From assembly GCA_963965975.1 (NCBI GenBank), contig OZ014411.1:16148446-16212445 (forward strand): a stretch of DNA of 64,000 nucleotides, read 5' to 3'. The notes beneath the pieces were generated by a model. It did not search any database, had not been told where the DNA came from, and worked only from the letters and a program-made list of their open reading frames with translations. This document shows positions 14,401 through 26,355 of the stretch, piece by piece; positions within the stretch are counted from its first letter, which is position 1; the number at the start of each line of letters is the position of its first letter. Both the position numbers and the translations under genes were made by a program. This DNA is from Xestospongia bergquistia (taxonomy: Eukaryota; Porifera; Demospongiae; Haplosclerida; Petrosiidae).

Positions 14401-17400
14401 TGTATACATGAACACTTACTTTGTTGACAATGTCTAGATTGGCTCCTTTATGGGTTAAAATCAAAACAACATCTTTGTGTCCATTCATTGCTGCTAACAT
14501 GACTGGAGTAGATCCATCCTAAATATATTATTATAATTACATTAACATGAACCAAGAGAATATATCATAACATCTGTACATTATCAATATCACTACTGCT
14601 ATATATAAATACAGCATAAACATTATAAACCTAGACAACATTACATATACAAACAAAATATGACTCAAATCACTCTCAATAATTGACAAAACATTATAAA
14701 TATAAATTAAATACTGTGTCAAAAATACTTTTTTGTAACATAGAGGAAAAACTTCTACAAAATTAGGGCATAATACAACAATTGTCAATGATATATGATT
14801 TTACAATAAAACAAATATGAAAAGGCACTCTATATACACATACTTAGGTTAAATTATTTGCACAAGTTTAAATAATCATTCATCATCCAGCACTACAAGC
14901 TAATCTCAGAGGGTCTAAAATTTTCTGGGAGGCATGCCTCCAGACCCCTCTAGAGGGCATGTTGTTGCCTACAGTCCCTTTGCCCCCCCTAAATTTTCTT
15001 TAAGTATTATTTTGCCCCCCCCCCCCTTTGTCCATATTTCTAAATAAAACAATGATTTAGAACTAATACTATAATAACATATCACAGTTAACCTATCATA
15101 TTGTAAAGGACACATTCAGAAGGCAAAAATAACAGCAGAAAAGACGTGGAAGAAGAAAACAATAGAGTAAGAAAATCTCAATGTCACAATTAATACTTTT
15201 AGGATATATACTACGTTATATAACACTTACTCTCTATTAGATTTTAAAGGATATAATTCAGATGACAAATAATTACAGCACAATAGATGTGGAAGAAGAA
15301 TACAATAGAGTAAGAAAATCTCAATGTCATAATCAATATTCTTAGGATTTATACTACATTATATAACACTTACCAACTATTAGATTTTAAAGGGCATAAT
15401 TCAGATGACAAGTAATTACAGCACAATAGATGTGGAAAAGAAAACAATAGAGTAAGAAAATCTCAATGTTACAATCAATACTCTTAGGATTTATACTACA
15501 TTATATAACTCTTACCGACTATTATATTTTAAAGAACATAATTTAGATGACAAGTAATTACAGCATAATAGATATGGAAGAAGAAAACAATAGAGTAAGA
15601 AAATGTCAATGTTACAATCAATACTCTTAGGATTTATACGACATTATATAATACTTCCATCATATTATATTTTAAAGGGCATAATTCAGATGACAAGTAA
15701 TTACATTACAATAAATGTGGAAGAAGAAAACAATAGAGTAAGAAAATGTCAATGTCACAATCAATATTCTTAGCATTTATACTACATTATACAACACTTA
15801 CCAACTATTATATTTTAAAGGACATAATTAAGATGACAAGTAATTACAGCACAATTGATATGGAAAAAGAAAACAATAGAGTAAGAAAATCTCAATGTCA
15901 CAATTAATATTCTTAGGATTTATACTACATTATATAACACTTACTGACTATTATATTTTAAAGGACATAATTCAAATGACAAGTAATTACAGCACAATAG
16001 ATGTGGAAGAAGAAAACAATAAAGTAAGAAAAAAATCTCAATGTCACAATCAATATTCTTAGGATTTATAATACATTATATAGCGCTTACAAACTATTAG
16101 ATTTTAAAGGACATAATTCAGATGACAAATAATTACAGCACAATAGATGTGGAAAAAGAAAAGAATAGAGTAAGAAAATGTCAATGTCACAATCAATATT
16201 CTTAGGATTTATACTACAATATATAACACTTACTGACTATTATATTTTAAAGGACATCATTCAGATGACAAGTAATTATAGCACAATAGTTGTGGAAGAA
16301 GAAAACAATAGAGTAAGAAAATGTCAATGTAACAGTCAATATTCTTAGAATTTATACTACATTATATAACACTTACTATCTATTATATTTTAAAGGACAT
16401 AATCCAGATGACAAGTAATTACAGCACAATAGATGTGGAAGAAAACAATAGAGTAAGAAAATGTCAATGTCACAATCATTATTCTTAGGATTTCTACTAC
16501 ATTATATAACACTTACCGGCTATTATATTTTAAAGAACATAATTTAGATGACAAGATATCACAGCAAATAGGGATGGCCAAAAAAAACAATAGAGTAAGA
16601 AAATGTCAATGTCACAATCAATATTCTTAGGATTTTCACAACATTATATAACAGTTACCACCTATTATATTTTAAAGGACATAATTCAGATGACAATTAA
16701 TTACACCCCATGATACAGATGACATGTAATTACAGTGCAATAGTTATGGAAAAAAACAATAGAGTAAACAAAATGTAAACATCGCAAGCACTCTAACAGA
16801 ATAGAACATTGACTTAGTGACATTTCTTTAAATTTATCGTCTGTCTTATGTTCATGTTAATATGCTTATAACCAATTAATGCATAAAAATGGTTTCTCAC
16901 ACAGAGGCTACTTCAAAGGTTAATATAAACTCTAACTGTCATTGTTAAACCACTTGAAATAACACTTATAAAGGCATATACATTACATAAAAACATAACT
17001 TTTGTATAAAAATGATCATTAAAGCCTTATACTTTTGTAATTATCTTGGTACAAACAAAACTAAAAGTAGGATGAAGAAAATACATCATAGTGTAATTAC
17101 ACCAATGCTACCTCCTACATCATATATTGTTTAAGGTAAAGTACAATTGTCTTGTATCATTATAATGTTGAAGCTATGTCTTGTCTAATAGTTACTAGCC
17201 ATTAACACAGCTTGAAAATTACACTTCATTTTTACAGTCCAAATTACCTTAGTAACAATATTGATGTCTGCATTTTGGTTGATTAATACATCGACAATAT
17301 CTGCATATCCTTTGTCACTAGCATAATGAAGGGCTGACCATCCTCTCTATTAAAGAAAACATACAAATAATCAATTGTAATATAAAACCATTAACTCTAT

Positions 17401-20400
17401 AATAAAAGTACAAACATATAGACCTTGTCTTTTGTCTTATCTTTTTACTTTGTCATTATCATTATAACATATTTCATTCATATATCGTGTAAATGTAAGT
17501 CACGTTATACATGAAGGACATGACTACATCTGTTACTAATAAATCTTCATTACTTAATACACATCTTATAAAAACACTTTTTATTAATATTGTGATAAGA
17601 GCTTTGTATCCCTTTCCAATATTCATTATATTTAGCATATTTTAAGAAGATAATATTTCAATCTTTTTTTATAATACTATAACAACTACTGCCAGTTTTA
17701 GTAAAAGAAGTTACATTATAATTTCATTTATACAGCTTTTATCATATAACATGTATACATGAACACTTACTTTGTTGACAATGTCTAGATTGGCTCCTTT
17801 ATGGGTTAAAATCAAAACAACATCTTTGTGTCCATTCATTGCTGCTAACATGACTGGAGTAGATCCATCCTAAATATATTATTATAATTACATTAACATG
17901 AACCAAGAGAATATATCATAACATCTGTACATTATCAATATCACTACTGCTATATATAAATACAACATAAACATTATAAACCTAGACAACATTACATATA
18001 CAAACAAAATATGACTCAAATCACTCTCAATAATTGACAAAACATTATAAATATAAATTAAATACTGTGACAAAAATACTTTTTTTGTAACATAGAGGAA
18101 AAACTTCTACAAAATTAGGGCATAATACAACAATTGTCAATGATATATGTTTTTACAATAAAACAAATATGAAAAGGCACTCTATATACACATACTTAGG
18201 TTAAATTATTTGTACAAGTTTAAATAATCATTCATCATCCAGCACTACAAGCTAACTACATAATGATAATAAACAATTATTTGCACAAGGATTAACAATC
18301 ATGTATCATCTTACATTTCATTCTGTGCATTTACAGGGTTTCATTTGGATATTAGAGTAGCCATTTTTTTTTTCAAGAAATTAATTGGATGTAATGAATA
18401 CAGAACTGAAACTCAGAACAAGGAATATACAGCATAAGATAACCTTAGGCTAAACACAAGGAGAATGTACAGTTTTAACCAATAGTCTATGGGTGTTAAA
18501 TTACTCCTAAGTGCCTTATCAGCATGAGTATAACTTGGTCTATAGGTGCCAAGTGTTTTATCACCACCAGAAATATGGTCATCTCATCATGTTATTTGAA
18601 AACCACAAATGGTTTGAAGTAATCTCAGAGGGTCTAAAATTTTCTGGGAGGCATGCCTCCAGACCCCTCCATAGGGCATTTTGTTGCCTACAGTCCCTTT
18701 GCCCTCCTTAAATTTTCTCTATGTATTATTTTGCCCCCCCCCCCTTTGTCCATTTTTCTAAATAAAACAATGATTTAGAACTAATACTATAATAACATAT
18801 CACAATTAACCTATTATATTGTAAAGGACACATTCAGAAGGCAAAAATAACAGCAGAAAAGATGTGGAAGATAAAAACAATAGAGTAAGAAAATCTCAAT
18901 GTCACAATTAATACTTTTAGGATATATACTACGTTATATAACACTTACCTCGTATTATATTTTAAAGAACATAATTTAGATGACAAGTAATTACAGCACA
19001 ATAGATGTGGAAGAAGAAAACAATAGAGTAAGAAAATCTCAATGTCACACACAATCAATATTCTTAGGATTTATACTACATTATATAACACTTACTGACT
19101 ATTAGATTTTAAAGGACATAATTCAGATGACAAGTAATTACAGCACAATAGATGTGGAAGAAGAAAACAATAGAGTAAGAAAATGTCAATGTAACAATCA
19201 ATATTCTTAGGATTTATACTACATTATATAACACTTATTGACTATTATATTTCAAAGTACATAATTCAGATGACAAGTAATTATGGCACAATAGATGTGG
19301 AAGAAGAAAACAATAGAGTAAGAAAGTCTCAATGTCACAATCAATATTCTTAGGATTTATACTACATTATATAACACTTACCAACTATTATATTTTAAAG
19401 GACATAATTTAAATGACAAGTAATTACAGCACAATAGATGTGGAAGAAGAAAACAATAGAGTAAGAAAATGTCAATGTAACAATCAATACTCTTAGGATT
19501 ATACTACATTATATCACACTTACTATCTATTATATTTTAAAGGACATAATTCAAATGACAAGATATCACAGCACATAGGCATGGAAAAAACCAATAGAGT
19601 AAGAAAATGTCAATGTCACAATCAATATTCTTAGGATTTCTACTACATTATATAACACTTACCTTCTATTATATTTTAAAGGACATAATTCAGATGACAA
19701 GTAATTACAGCACAATAGATATGGAAGAAGAAAACAGTAGAGTAAGAAAATGTCAATGTCACAATTAATATTCTTAGGATTTATACTACATTATATAACA
19801 CTTACCAACTATTAGATTTTAAAGGACATAATTCAGATGACAAGTAATTACAGCACAATAAATGTAGAAGAAGAAAAGAATAGAGTAAGAAAATGTCAAT
19901 GTCACAATCAATATTCTTAGCATTTATACTACATTATACAACACTTACCAACTATTATATTTTAAAGGATATAATTAAGATGACAAGTAATTACAGCACA
20001 ATAGATATGGAAAAAGAAAACAATAGAGTAAGAAAATCTCAATGTCACAATTAATATTCTTAGGATTTATACTACATTATATAACACTTACTGACTATTA
20101 TATTTTAAAGAACATAATTCAAATGACAAGTAATTACAGCACAATAGATGTGGAAGAAGAAAACAATAGAGTAAGAAAATCTCAATGTCACAATCAATAT
20201 TCTTAGGATTTGTACTACATTATATAACACTTACCGTCTATTATATTTAAAAGGACATAATTTAGATGACAAGTAATTACAACACAATAGATGTGGAAGA
20301 AGAAAACAATAGAGTAAGAAAACGTCAATGTCACAACCAATACTCTTAGGATTTGTACTACATTATATAACACTTACCGGCTTTAAAGGACATAATTCAG

Positions 20401-23400
20401 ATAACAAGATATCACAGCACATAGGAATGGACAAAAACAACAATAGAGTAAGAAAATCTCAATGTCACAATCAATATTTTTAGTATTTTTACTACATTAT
20501 ATAACAGTCACCACCTATTATATTTTAAAGGACATAATTCAGATGACAATTAATTATGCCCCATAATACAGACAACATGTAATTACAGCGCAATAGTTAT
20601 GGAAAAAAACAATAGAGTAAACAAAATGTAAACATCGCAAGCACTCTAACAGAATAGAACATTGACTTAGTGACATTTCTTTAAATTTATCGTCTGTCTT
20701 ATGTTCATGTTAATATGCTTATAACCAATTAATGCATAAAAATGGTTTCTCACACAGAGGCTACTTCAAAGGTTAATATAAACTCTAACTGTCATTGTTA
20801 AACCACTTGAAATAACACTTATAAAGGGATATACATTACATAAAAACATTACTTTTGTATAAAAATGATCATTAAAGCCTTATACTTTTGTAATTATCTT
20901 GGTACAAACAAAACTAAAAGTTGGATGAAGAAAATACATCATAGTGTAATTACACCAATGCTACCTCCTACATCATATATTGTTTAAGATATGTACAATG
21001 ATCTTGTATCAATATAATGTTGAAGCTATGTCTTGTCTAATAGTTACTAGCCATTAACACAGCTTGAAAATTACACTTCATTTTTACAGTCCAAATTACC
21101 TTAGTAACAATATTGATGTCTGCATTTTGGTTGATTAATACATCGATAATATCTGCACATCCTTTGTCACTTGCATAATGAAGGGCTGACCATCCTCTCT
21201 ATTAAAGAAAACATACAAATAATCAATTGTAATATTTGTCGTTATCATTATAACATATTTCATTCATATATCGTGTAAATGTAAGTCACGTTATACATGA
21301 AGGACATGACTACATCTGTTACTAATAAATCTTCATTACTTAATACACATCTTATAAAAACACTTTTTATTAATATTGTGATAAGAGCTTTGTATCCCTT
21401 TCCAATATTCATTATATTTAGCATATTTTAAGAAGATAATATTTCAATCTTTTTTTATAATACTATAACAACTACTGCCAGTTTTAGTAAAAGAAGTTAC
21501 ATTATAATTTCACTTATACAGTTTTTATCATATAACATGTATACATGAACACTTACTTTGTTGACAATGTCTAGATTGGCTCCTTTATGGGTTAAAATCA
21601 AAACAACATCTTTGTGTCCATTCATTGCTGCTAACATGACTGGAGTAGATCCATCCTAAATATATTATTATAATTACATTAACATGAACCAAGAGAATAT
21701 ATCATAACATCTGTACATTATCAATATCACTACTGCTATATATAAATACAACATAAACATTATAAACCTAGACAACATTACATATACAAACAAAATATGA
21801 CTCAAATCACTCTCAATAATTGACAAAACATTATAAATATAAATTAAATACTGTGTCAAAAATAAATACTTTTTTGTAACATAGAGGAAAAACTTCAAAA
21901 TTAGGGCATAATACATGTACAACAATTATCAATGCTACATGTTTTTACAATAAAACAAATAAGAAAATAAATACAGCATAAAAATTATAAACCTAGACAA
22001 CATGCAAGAAAAACATCTTCAAAATTTGAGCATAATACATGTACAACAATTGTCCATGATACATGCTTTTACAATAAAACAAATAAGAAAAGGCACTCCA
22101 CTGTATATACACATACTTAGGTTATATTATTTGTACAACTTTAAATAATCATTCATCATCTACCACTACAAGCTAAAAATATATTGATAATAAACAATTA
22201 TTTGCAAAAGTTTAATAGTCATGCATCATCTGACATTTTATTCCAATGCAACTTAGAACTTATAGTATAATATATCACACTTAGCAACCATTATATTGTA
22301 AAGGACACATTCAAATGAGAAGAAATAACAGCATAATAGGTGTGGAAGTAGAAAAAAATAGAGTAAAAAAATGTCAACGTCACATTTAATAAACTTAGGA
22401 TTTTTACTACATTATATAACACCTCCTATTATATTGTAAAGGACACATTCAAATGATAAGTAATTACAGCACATTAGAAGTGGAAAAAATATTAGAGTAA
22501 AAAAATGTCAATGTCAGTTTGATGCACTTAGGATTTATGTAACATTATATCATACATGCATGCCATTATATTGTAAAGGACACATTCTGATGACAAGAAA
22601 CTAGAGCATGAGTAAATGTAAAAACAGAAAACAATTGAGTAAAAAAAAGAATGTAAAAAAAGAACTGAGCAAACAAAAAGTAAACATCACAAGTAATCTA
22701 ATAGAATAGAGTATTACATTTCTTCAAATTTATCATCTGTCTTATGTGAATGTTAATATGGTTATAACTAATTACTGCATTATAATGGCTTCTCACACAG
22801 AGACTGCTTCAAAGGTCAGTATCTACTCTAACTGAGAAATAACACTTATAAAGGTATGTACATCACAAAAATAGCCACTCGCTCAAAATGATCATCAAAG
22901 CCTTATACAATAGATGTGAAAAAAGAAAACAATAGGGTAAAAAATGTCAATATCAAATTCAATGCACTTAGGATTTATACTACATTATATCATACATACT
23001 AAGTATTATATTGTAAAGGACATATTCAGATGATAAGAAATCATAGCACAATAGATGAAGAAAAAAAACCAATAGAGTAAACAAATACAACACAACATTC
23101 AACTTAGGATTTACATTTATAAAAATTATATTACATTACTGATTTATATTACTGATTTATTGACCTCTCTTTATATTAATGATTCTTGTCACATCCTCTG
23201 TATTTGATTACAACTAATTAATTCATGAAAATTGATTCTCACATTGAGGCTACTAGTTGTATAAACTACAATGTTAAGTGTTAAAAAACTCAAAAATAAG
23301 GCCTCAAAAAGCATGTACCTTGCATAACAACAAACAGAACAATAAGCAGAATGTAGAAAGCATAGTTCTGTACACCAGTGCTATTAATTGTCTGATATAC

Positions 23401-24453
23401 TTGTTTAAGTACAGTTGTCTTGTGTCATTATAATGTTTAAGTTATATCTTGTCTAATAGTTACCATCCATTAATTAACAAAGCTAAAGATTACTGTTTGT
23501 TCTCATGATCAAAATTACCTTAGTAATAATATTCATATCAGCATTATGGTTAAGTAATACTTCAACAATGTCTGTATAGCCTTTGTAACTTGCATAATGA
23601 AGGGCTGCCCATCCTCTCTATTATAAAAATAAACTAATAATAAACTATAAAATGAAACTGCTAATATTCTACAATAACAATACAAAATATGGACCTTCTG
23701 TCTTGTCTTATATCTTTCTACTTTGTCGTTATCATTATAATATGATACATTCATACATTGTCTACATATAAGTCATTTGGTACATGTAGGACTAGACTAC
23801 ATATATTATTAATAGAATTTATTACTTGAATAAACTTTTAACACTAATTTAAACCAGATAAGTTGAAGTATATACATGACTGAGGGAATGGTACATAACA
23901 TGTAAACAGAAAATTATTAGAATTTACGACTATACTATTAAGTAAACAGTTCAGCTGACAAAAATATAACATGTAGCATTTTAAGTTGCTCAGCATATAA
24001 AATATGATGAACAGACAATGAATAACAAACATAAGTTATACTTTGATAAAGTCATAATAGTCAAACTACTGTTAGTTACTTTGATTAATTAAACAGTAAG
24101 AAAAAATGAAAATAAAAACTAGTGTTAGTCAAATTCAAAGAAGATATTTTTAGACTAGTGATTCATCTAATAATTGTTAGATTTCAATGTAAAATGATAA
24201 AATAGATTTACCTCATCTGTTTTATTTACATCATCTCCTCTAACAAGAGTATCTTTTACTCCTAACAAGTACCGTTTCTTAGCAGATTCAATTAGACTAT
24301 AATTCTATGGTAAAAGAAAAAAGCATTAATAAATGTATGACAGGATTTCCTTAAACCTAGAAAATGGATAACAGAACAAATACAGTTTAGCTATTATGTT
24401 ATTGTCTTACTTTACTAAACAGTGAAATAGTGCGTATATATATAGATAGATAG

Positions 24454-24490
<37 letters not shown>

Positions 24491-24510
24491 GACAGATAGA
24501 TAGATAGATG

Positions 24511-24569
<59 letters not shown>

Positions 24570-25335
24570 GATAGATAGGACAGATAGATAGATACAACAT
24601 ATATATTATTTGAAGCTGACCATGTCATTCATAAGGTATAACATGTTTTAATCACAAAAGAATAAAAATGTTGAGCATTACAGTTCACAAACCCGAAACT
24701 TGATTGTTTAAGTAAGCACATTGATAACTTCTTATTTCATATTTCATATTGACCACAATATGAATATTTAGACTTGACTCAATCAGAACAATTACTACAC
24801 ATTACGTAACAAAATATTCCAATGTACATTAGACATATAAAAATTCATGGTTGAAGTAAGTCTGCTAAGGCTGCAAAAACTATTTGCCTCAAAATTTGTC
24901 ACTATACATAATTAGTATATTTATTCTTTTATTAATTACAGTAGCTACCAATGACCACTTTAAATTTAATTGTTATATTTTTACTAGACTGCTGTATAAT
25001 TATTTTATGTTATTTGACATAGTTGTAGGTATCCATTTTGAGCAACAATCATAAAATTTTATCACATTTTAAATAAGCGAAAAAGACTAAATCTACTACA
25101 CAAAGCAACAAAATTATCTTAGTATTCAGAGACATTATATAACAGTTATAGGTTAATGAATATATGTGACATACGGACAAGTCCATCTGTTAATGAATAC
25201 AATTGTTATTATGAATAGCAAACAATAGAATACAATGATATCATAGGGACCACCTTAATGTGCATGGAGTGACCCATTTACACAGTAATATATAGTAAAG
25301 GATCATGATGTACTTACCAAGTCCAGCTTGTCCAT
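1..25335 (-). CDS. Ankyrin-repeat protein with C-terminal Roc-like GTPase domain (partial)
   Basis: Sixteen exons are read on the minus strand: 25318-25335 (ATG, MDKLDL), 24212-24304, 23519-23617, 21557-21655, 21100-21198, 17771-17869, 17248-17346, 14420-14518, 13897-13995, 9751-9849, 4519-4620 (weakest), 4103-4204, 3585-3677, 2987-3085, 2511-2609 and 1-424. Each is a multiple of three (93-102 nt) except the last, all are phase 0, and nearly all have AG/GT borders. Most encode one ankyrin repeat (for example DGSTPVMLAA and RGWSALHYAS). The last exon ends the ankyrin stack and enters a P-loop GTPase: G1 is GNTGAGKSS and the G3-like motif is LYDLAGH, the pattern of Roc domains. The protein is truncated by the window edge after about 607 residues. 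Ankyrin repeats bind proteins and Roc GTPases act as switches in signalling scaffolds. The specific role is unknown. Exon 2511-2609 has an odd AT donor. Confidence 0.88.
3903..3960. repeat. (TA)n microsatellite
   Basis: About 29 uninterrupted TA dinucleotides lie in the intron between the ankyrin exons at 3585-3677 and 4103-4204. Confidence 0.98.
4990..7260 (+). mobile_element. Decayed hAT-superfamily DNA transposon (TTF-finger/ZNF862-like transposase)
   Basis: The plus strand of this ankyrin-gene intron holds broken transposase pieces in order. An N-terminal TTF-type zinc finger lies around 5004-5345 (ICTVCKAFG, then a HEKSEWH histidine pair). The core around 5719-6219 shows GLGFDGTNTMSG and CWCHQLQLAA. 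The hAT C-terminal dimerisation region at 6869-7132 shows PVSTATVERSFSSMK and ends at a stop at 7132. Stops after 5345, 5925 and 6219 and several frame changes show it is dead. A right terminal inverted repeat is plausible at about 7230-7260, because its reverse complement starts CAGGGTTCTATCTAG, a normal hAT end. I found no matching left end, so the 5' side may be truncated. It lies antisense to the host gene. Confidence 0.88.
7279..7602. repeat. Perfect 162-bp tandem duplication
   Basis: The block at 7279-7440 is repeated immediately at 7441-7602 with no difference that I can see. It starts just to the right of the hAT terminal repeat. It contains no coding signal and appears to be a recent duplication inside the ankyrin-gene intron. 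Confidence 0.95.
7895..8505. repeat. LTR-like or promoter-bearing repeat, one long and one short copy
   Basis: A segment beginning TGTGACAAAAGTGAGCTAGC at about 7898 recurs at about 8438 with only a few changes over some 65 bp, then diverges. The longer copy continues with three CCAAT boxes (near 7953, 7979 and 8023) and a TATTTAAACCC TATA-like box near 8062, followed by a probable initiator stretch. A 5' TG, CCAAT boxes and a TATA box suit a retrotransposon LTR or a transposon promoter, but I could not define the 3' end or a target-site duplication. Confidence 0.5.
8349..8436. repeat. (CA)n followed by (TA)n microsatellite
   Basis: A CA tract (about 8349-8369) runs into a TA tract (about 8372-8436), placed directly before the second copy of the LTR-like repeat. 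Confidence 0.97.
8506..9750. other. Ankyrin-gene intron sequence without recognised element
   Basis: This is AT-rich intron sequence to the left of the ankyrin exon at 9751-9849. Short open frames near 9097 and 9342 have no recognisable protein character. I see no repeat or gene here. Confidence 0.6.
12077..12160. repeat. Perfect 41-bp inverted repeat with 2-nt loop
   Basis: The arms 12077-12117 and 12120-12160 are exact reverse complements separated by GG. Pairing stops sharply on both sides. RNA from either strand would form a long uninterrupted hairpin, and the DNA could extrude a cruciform. It lies within the long ankyrin-gene intron. Confidence 0.97.
12670..14518. repeat. Module copy 1 (partial intron copy plus RGW and DGST ankyrin exons)
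   Basis: This is the lowest-coordinate copy of the segment that carries the ankyrin exons 13897-13995 and 14420-14518 with their flanks. It runs from the intron sequence at 12,670 through a region shared with 18,173-18,710, then joins directly at about 13,511 to ATGCTTATAACCAATTAATG. In the other two copies, about 1.85 kb of satellite lies between those two sequences. Confidence 0.9.
13434..13511. repeat. GC-rich palindromic transposon-like fragment (copies also near 14,905 and 18,630)
   Basis: The core GGAGGCATGCCTCC is a perfect palindrome followed by CAGACCC and a C-rich run ending TTTGCCCCCC. It recurs near 14,926-15,000 and 18,648-18,740 as part of the module duplication. Its GC content contrasts with the surrounding AT-rich DNA. 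It is probably the end of an old transposon, but I cannot name the family. Confidence 0.45.
14519..17869. repeat. Module copy 2 with satellite array
   Basis: Same organisation as copies 1 and 3: left flank, GC-rich palindromic fragment near 14,905-15,010, satellite array, then exons 17248-17346 and 17771-17869. Its left flank lacks about 0.5 kb that is present at 13,060-13,430 and 18,260-18,630; the join is at CTACAAGCTA/ATCTCAGAGG near 14,903. Exon spacing to copy 1 is 3,351 bp. Confidence 0.9.
15020..16860. repeat. 143-bp satellite array A (about 12 units)
   Basis: Units recur every 141-147 bp, counted by the motif AACAATAGAGTAAG at about 15,160, 15,303, 15,444, 15,588, 15,731, 15,873, 16,016, 16,163, 16,305, 16,446, 16,587 and 16,753. 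Each unit holds TTAGGATTTATACTACATTA, a TAACACTTAC core and CTATTATATTTTAAAGG. On the minus strand, which is the host gene's sense strand, the core reads GTAAGTGTTA, a splice-donor consensus. The array lies in the intron between exons 17248-17346 and 14420-14518. Confidence 0.95.
17870..21655. repeat. Module copy 3 with satellite array
   Basis: This copy has the full left flank, a satellite array, then exons 21100-21198 and 21557-21655. Exon spacing to copy 2 is 3,852 and 3,786 bp. The difference is a deletion of about 66 bp after 21,230, in the intron between the two exons. Nearly identical introns as well as exons indicate recent unequal duplication. Confidence 0.9.
18745..20690. repeat. 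143-bp satellite array B (about 13 units)
   Basis: Same family and orientation as the array at 15,020-16,860, in the equivalent intron of the next module copy (between exons 21100-21198 and 17771-17869). Units differ by scattered substitutions, and one unit near 20,370 has lost part of the CTATTATATTT segment. Confidence 0.95.
22250..23140. repeat. Diverged satellite array C
   Basis: More diverged relatives of the 143-bp units (shared TTATATTGTAAAGGACACATTC and AACAATAGAGTAAA-type segments) are interrupted by a diverged copy of the ATGGTTATAACTAATTA module sequence near 22,760. It lies in the intron between exons 23519-23617 and 21557-21655. Confidence 0.85.
24441..24594. repeat. GATA tetranucleotide microsatellite
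   Basis: About 150 bp of (GATA)n with a few interruptions (GGATA, GGACA, GATGG), in the first intron of the ankyrin gene. Confidence 0.98.
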
Positions 25336-26355
25336 GACAACAGTTCAAATGCATAAACTCACTAACAACAAGAATCATTTACAAATGATAATTTCCTCAA
25401 TAAAAGAATCCTTGGAACTTCAAATTAACTGCTGTAAGAAGTCATTATATTTGGTGTTCAGAGTTTAGCATTAAAAAAATATGTGATCCCAAAGTTTATG
25501 ATAATATTGACATGATGATATTGTTCATGAAATGTGAATGTCGAACTGTGCAATGACAACTGGCATCATAGGAAGAGAGAACAATTTAAAGTGATAATAA
25601 CACTTCTAATCAAGCATATAACTCATAACAGTATTAGACCCCAAATATTGGGAACCCTGCCCCCCCCCCCCCCCCCAAGAAAATATTATACCAAGGAGCA
25701 AGTAACGTCATTCCAACAAAAAGTTCTTCAAAGTTATTGAATGGCAACTTAATCCATTGATAACAGCTCCCCCTATGGAAGGAAATGCACAGTTGTACTA
25801 TCCTCAAACCAAAAAAGAAATTTTTCTTCTATTCATGTTAACAACAAAACTATGGACGTATAATATTTTAGTTGTACATTTACAAGAAACAACCTTCAAT
25901 AGAATTATAAAGAATATTTGTTGAAGTCATTATTTTGTTGCTATAGTAACCATCATGTGACCTCATGTAGATAAAAGATATTTGCTCAGACAGTAAGTAA
26001 TGTTGATACAACTTTACCTCAAATTTTAGATGAGGAAACTATTGATCATGTGACTCTAATTTAATGGGTGTGGTCTCATAGGTATATATTTGATTAAAGG
26101 AAAACTCCGGATGAATATTAAGCCATTACTATGTGTAGTATGTTAATAACTCTTTGTTGAGGTCAGTGGTACATTATTATAAAATAGATTATATCTATAA
26201 TATAAAAATTATTATGTTAATAGGTCTAATTGATATGTGTGTTAAACATACCACTTCAACTGGCTATGACAAAAGTATGCATCCATTATATTATTATGTA
26301 TCCATTTTTTATTGTTTGCGTCTATTGTACTTTATTGTGTGTCCATTTATTATAG
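25336..26355. other. Upstream region of the ankyrin gene
   Basis: No gene is recognised here. The ankyrin start codon is at 25333-25335 (minus). A poly-C run sits at about 25,660-25,677. The interval contains the 5' flank of that gene and the left side of the EFTUD2 pseudogene. I saw no clear TATA box. Confidence 0.5.

Noticed and set aside
14537-14788. Repeated minus-strand frame MLYLYIAVVILIMYRCYD at 14.5, 17.9 and 21.7 kb, looking like a membrane peptide
   Set aside because: It is AT-rich intron sequence within the module duplication; hydrophobicity follows from base composition.
15020-20690. CRISPR-like or centromeric array
   Set aside because: Units are contiguous 143-bp repeats without unique spacers, in introns of an animal gene. 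Twelve or thirteen units per array is too short for a centromere.
24407-24628. Open frames made of YLSIYLSIYLS repeats
   Set aside because: They are translations of the GATA microsatellite, with no start context and no splice or homology support.
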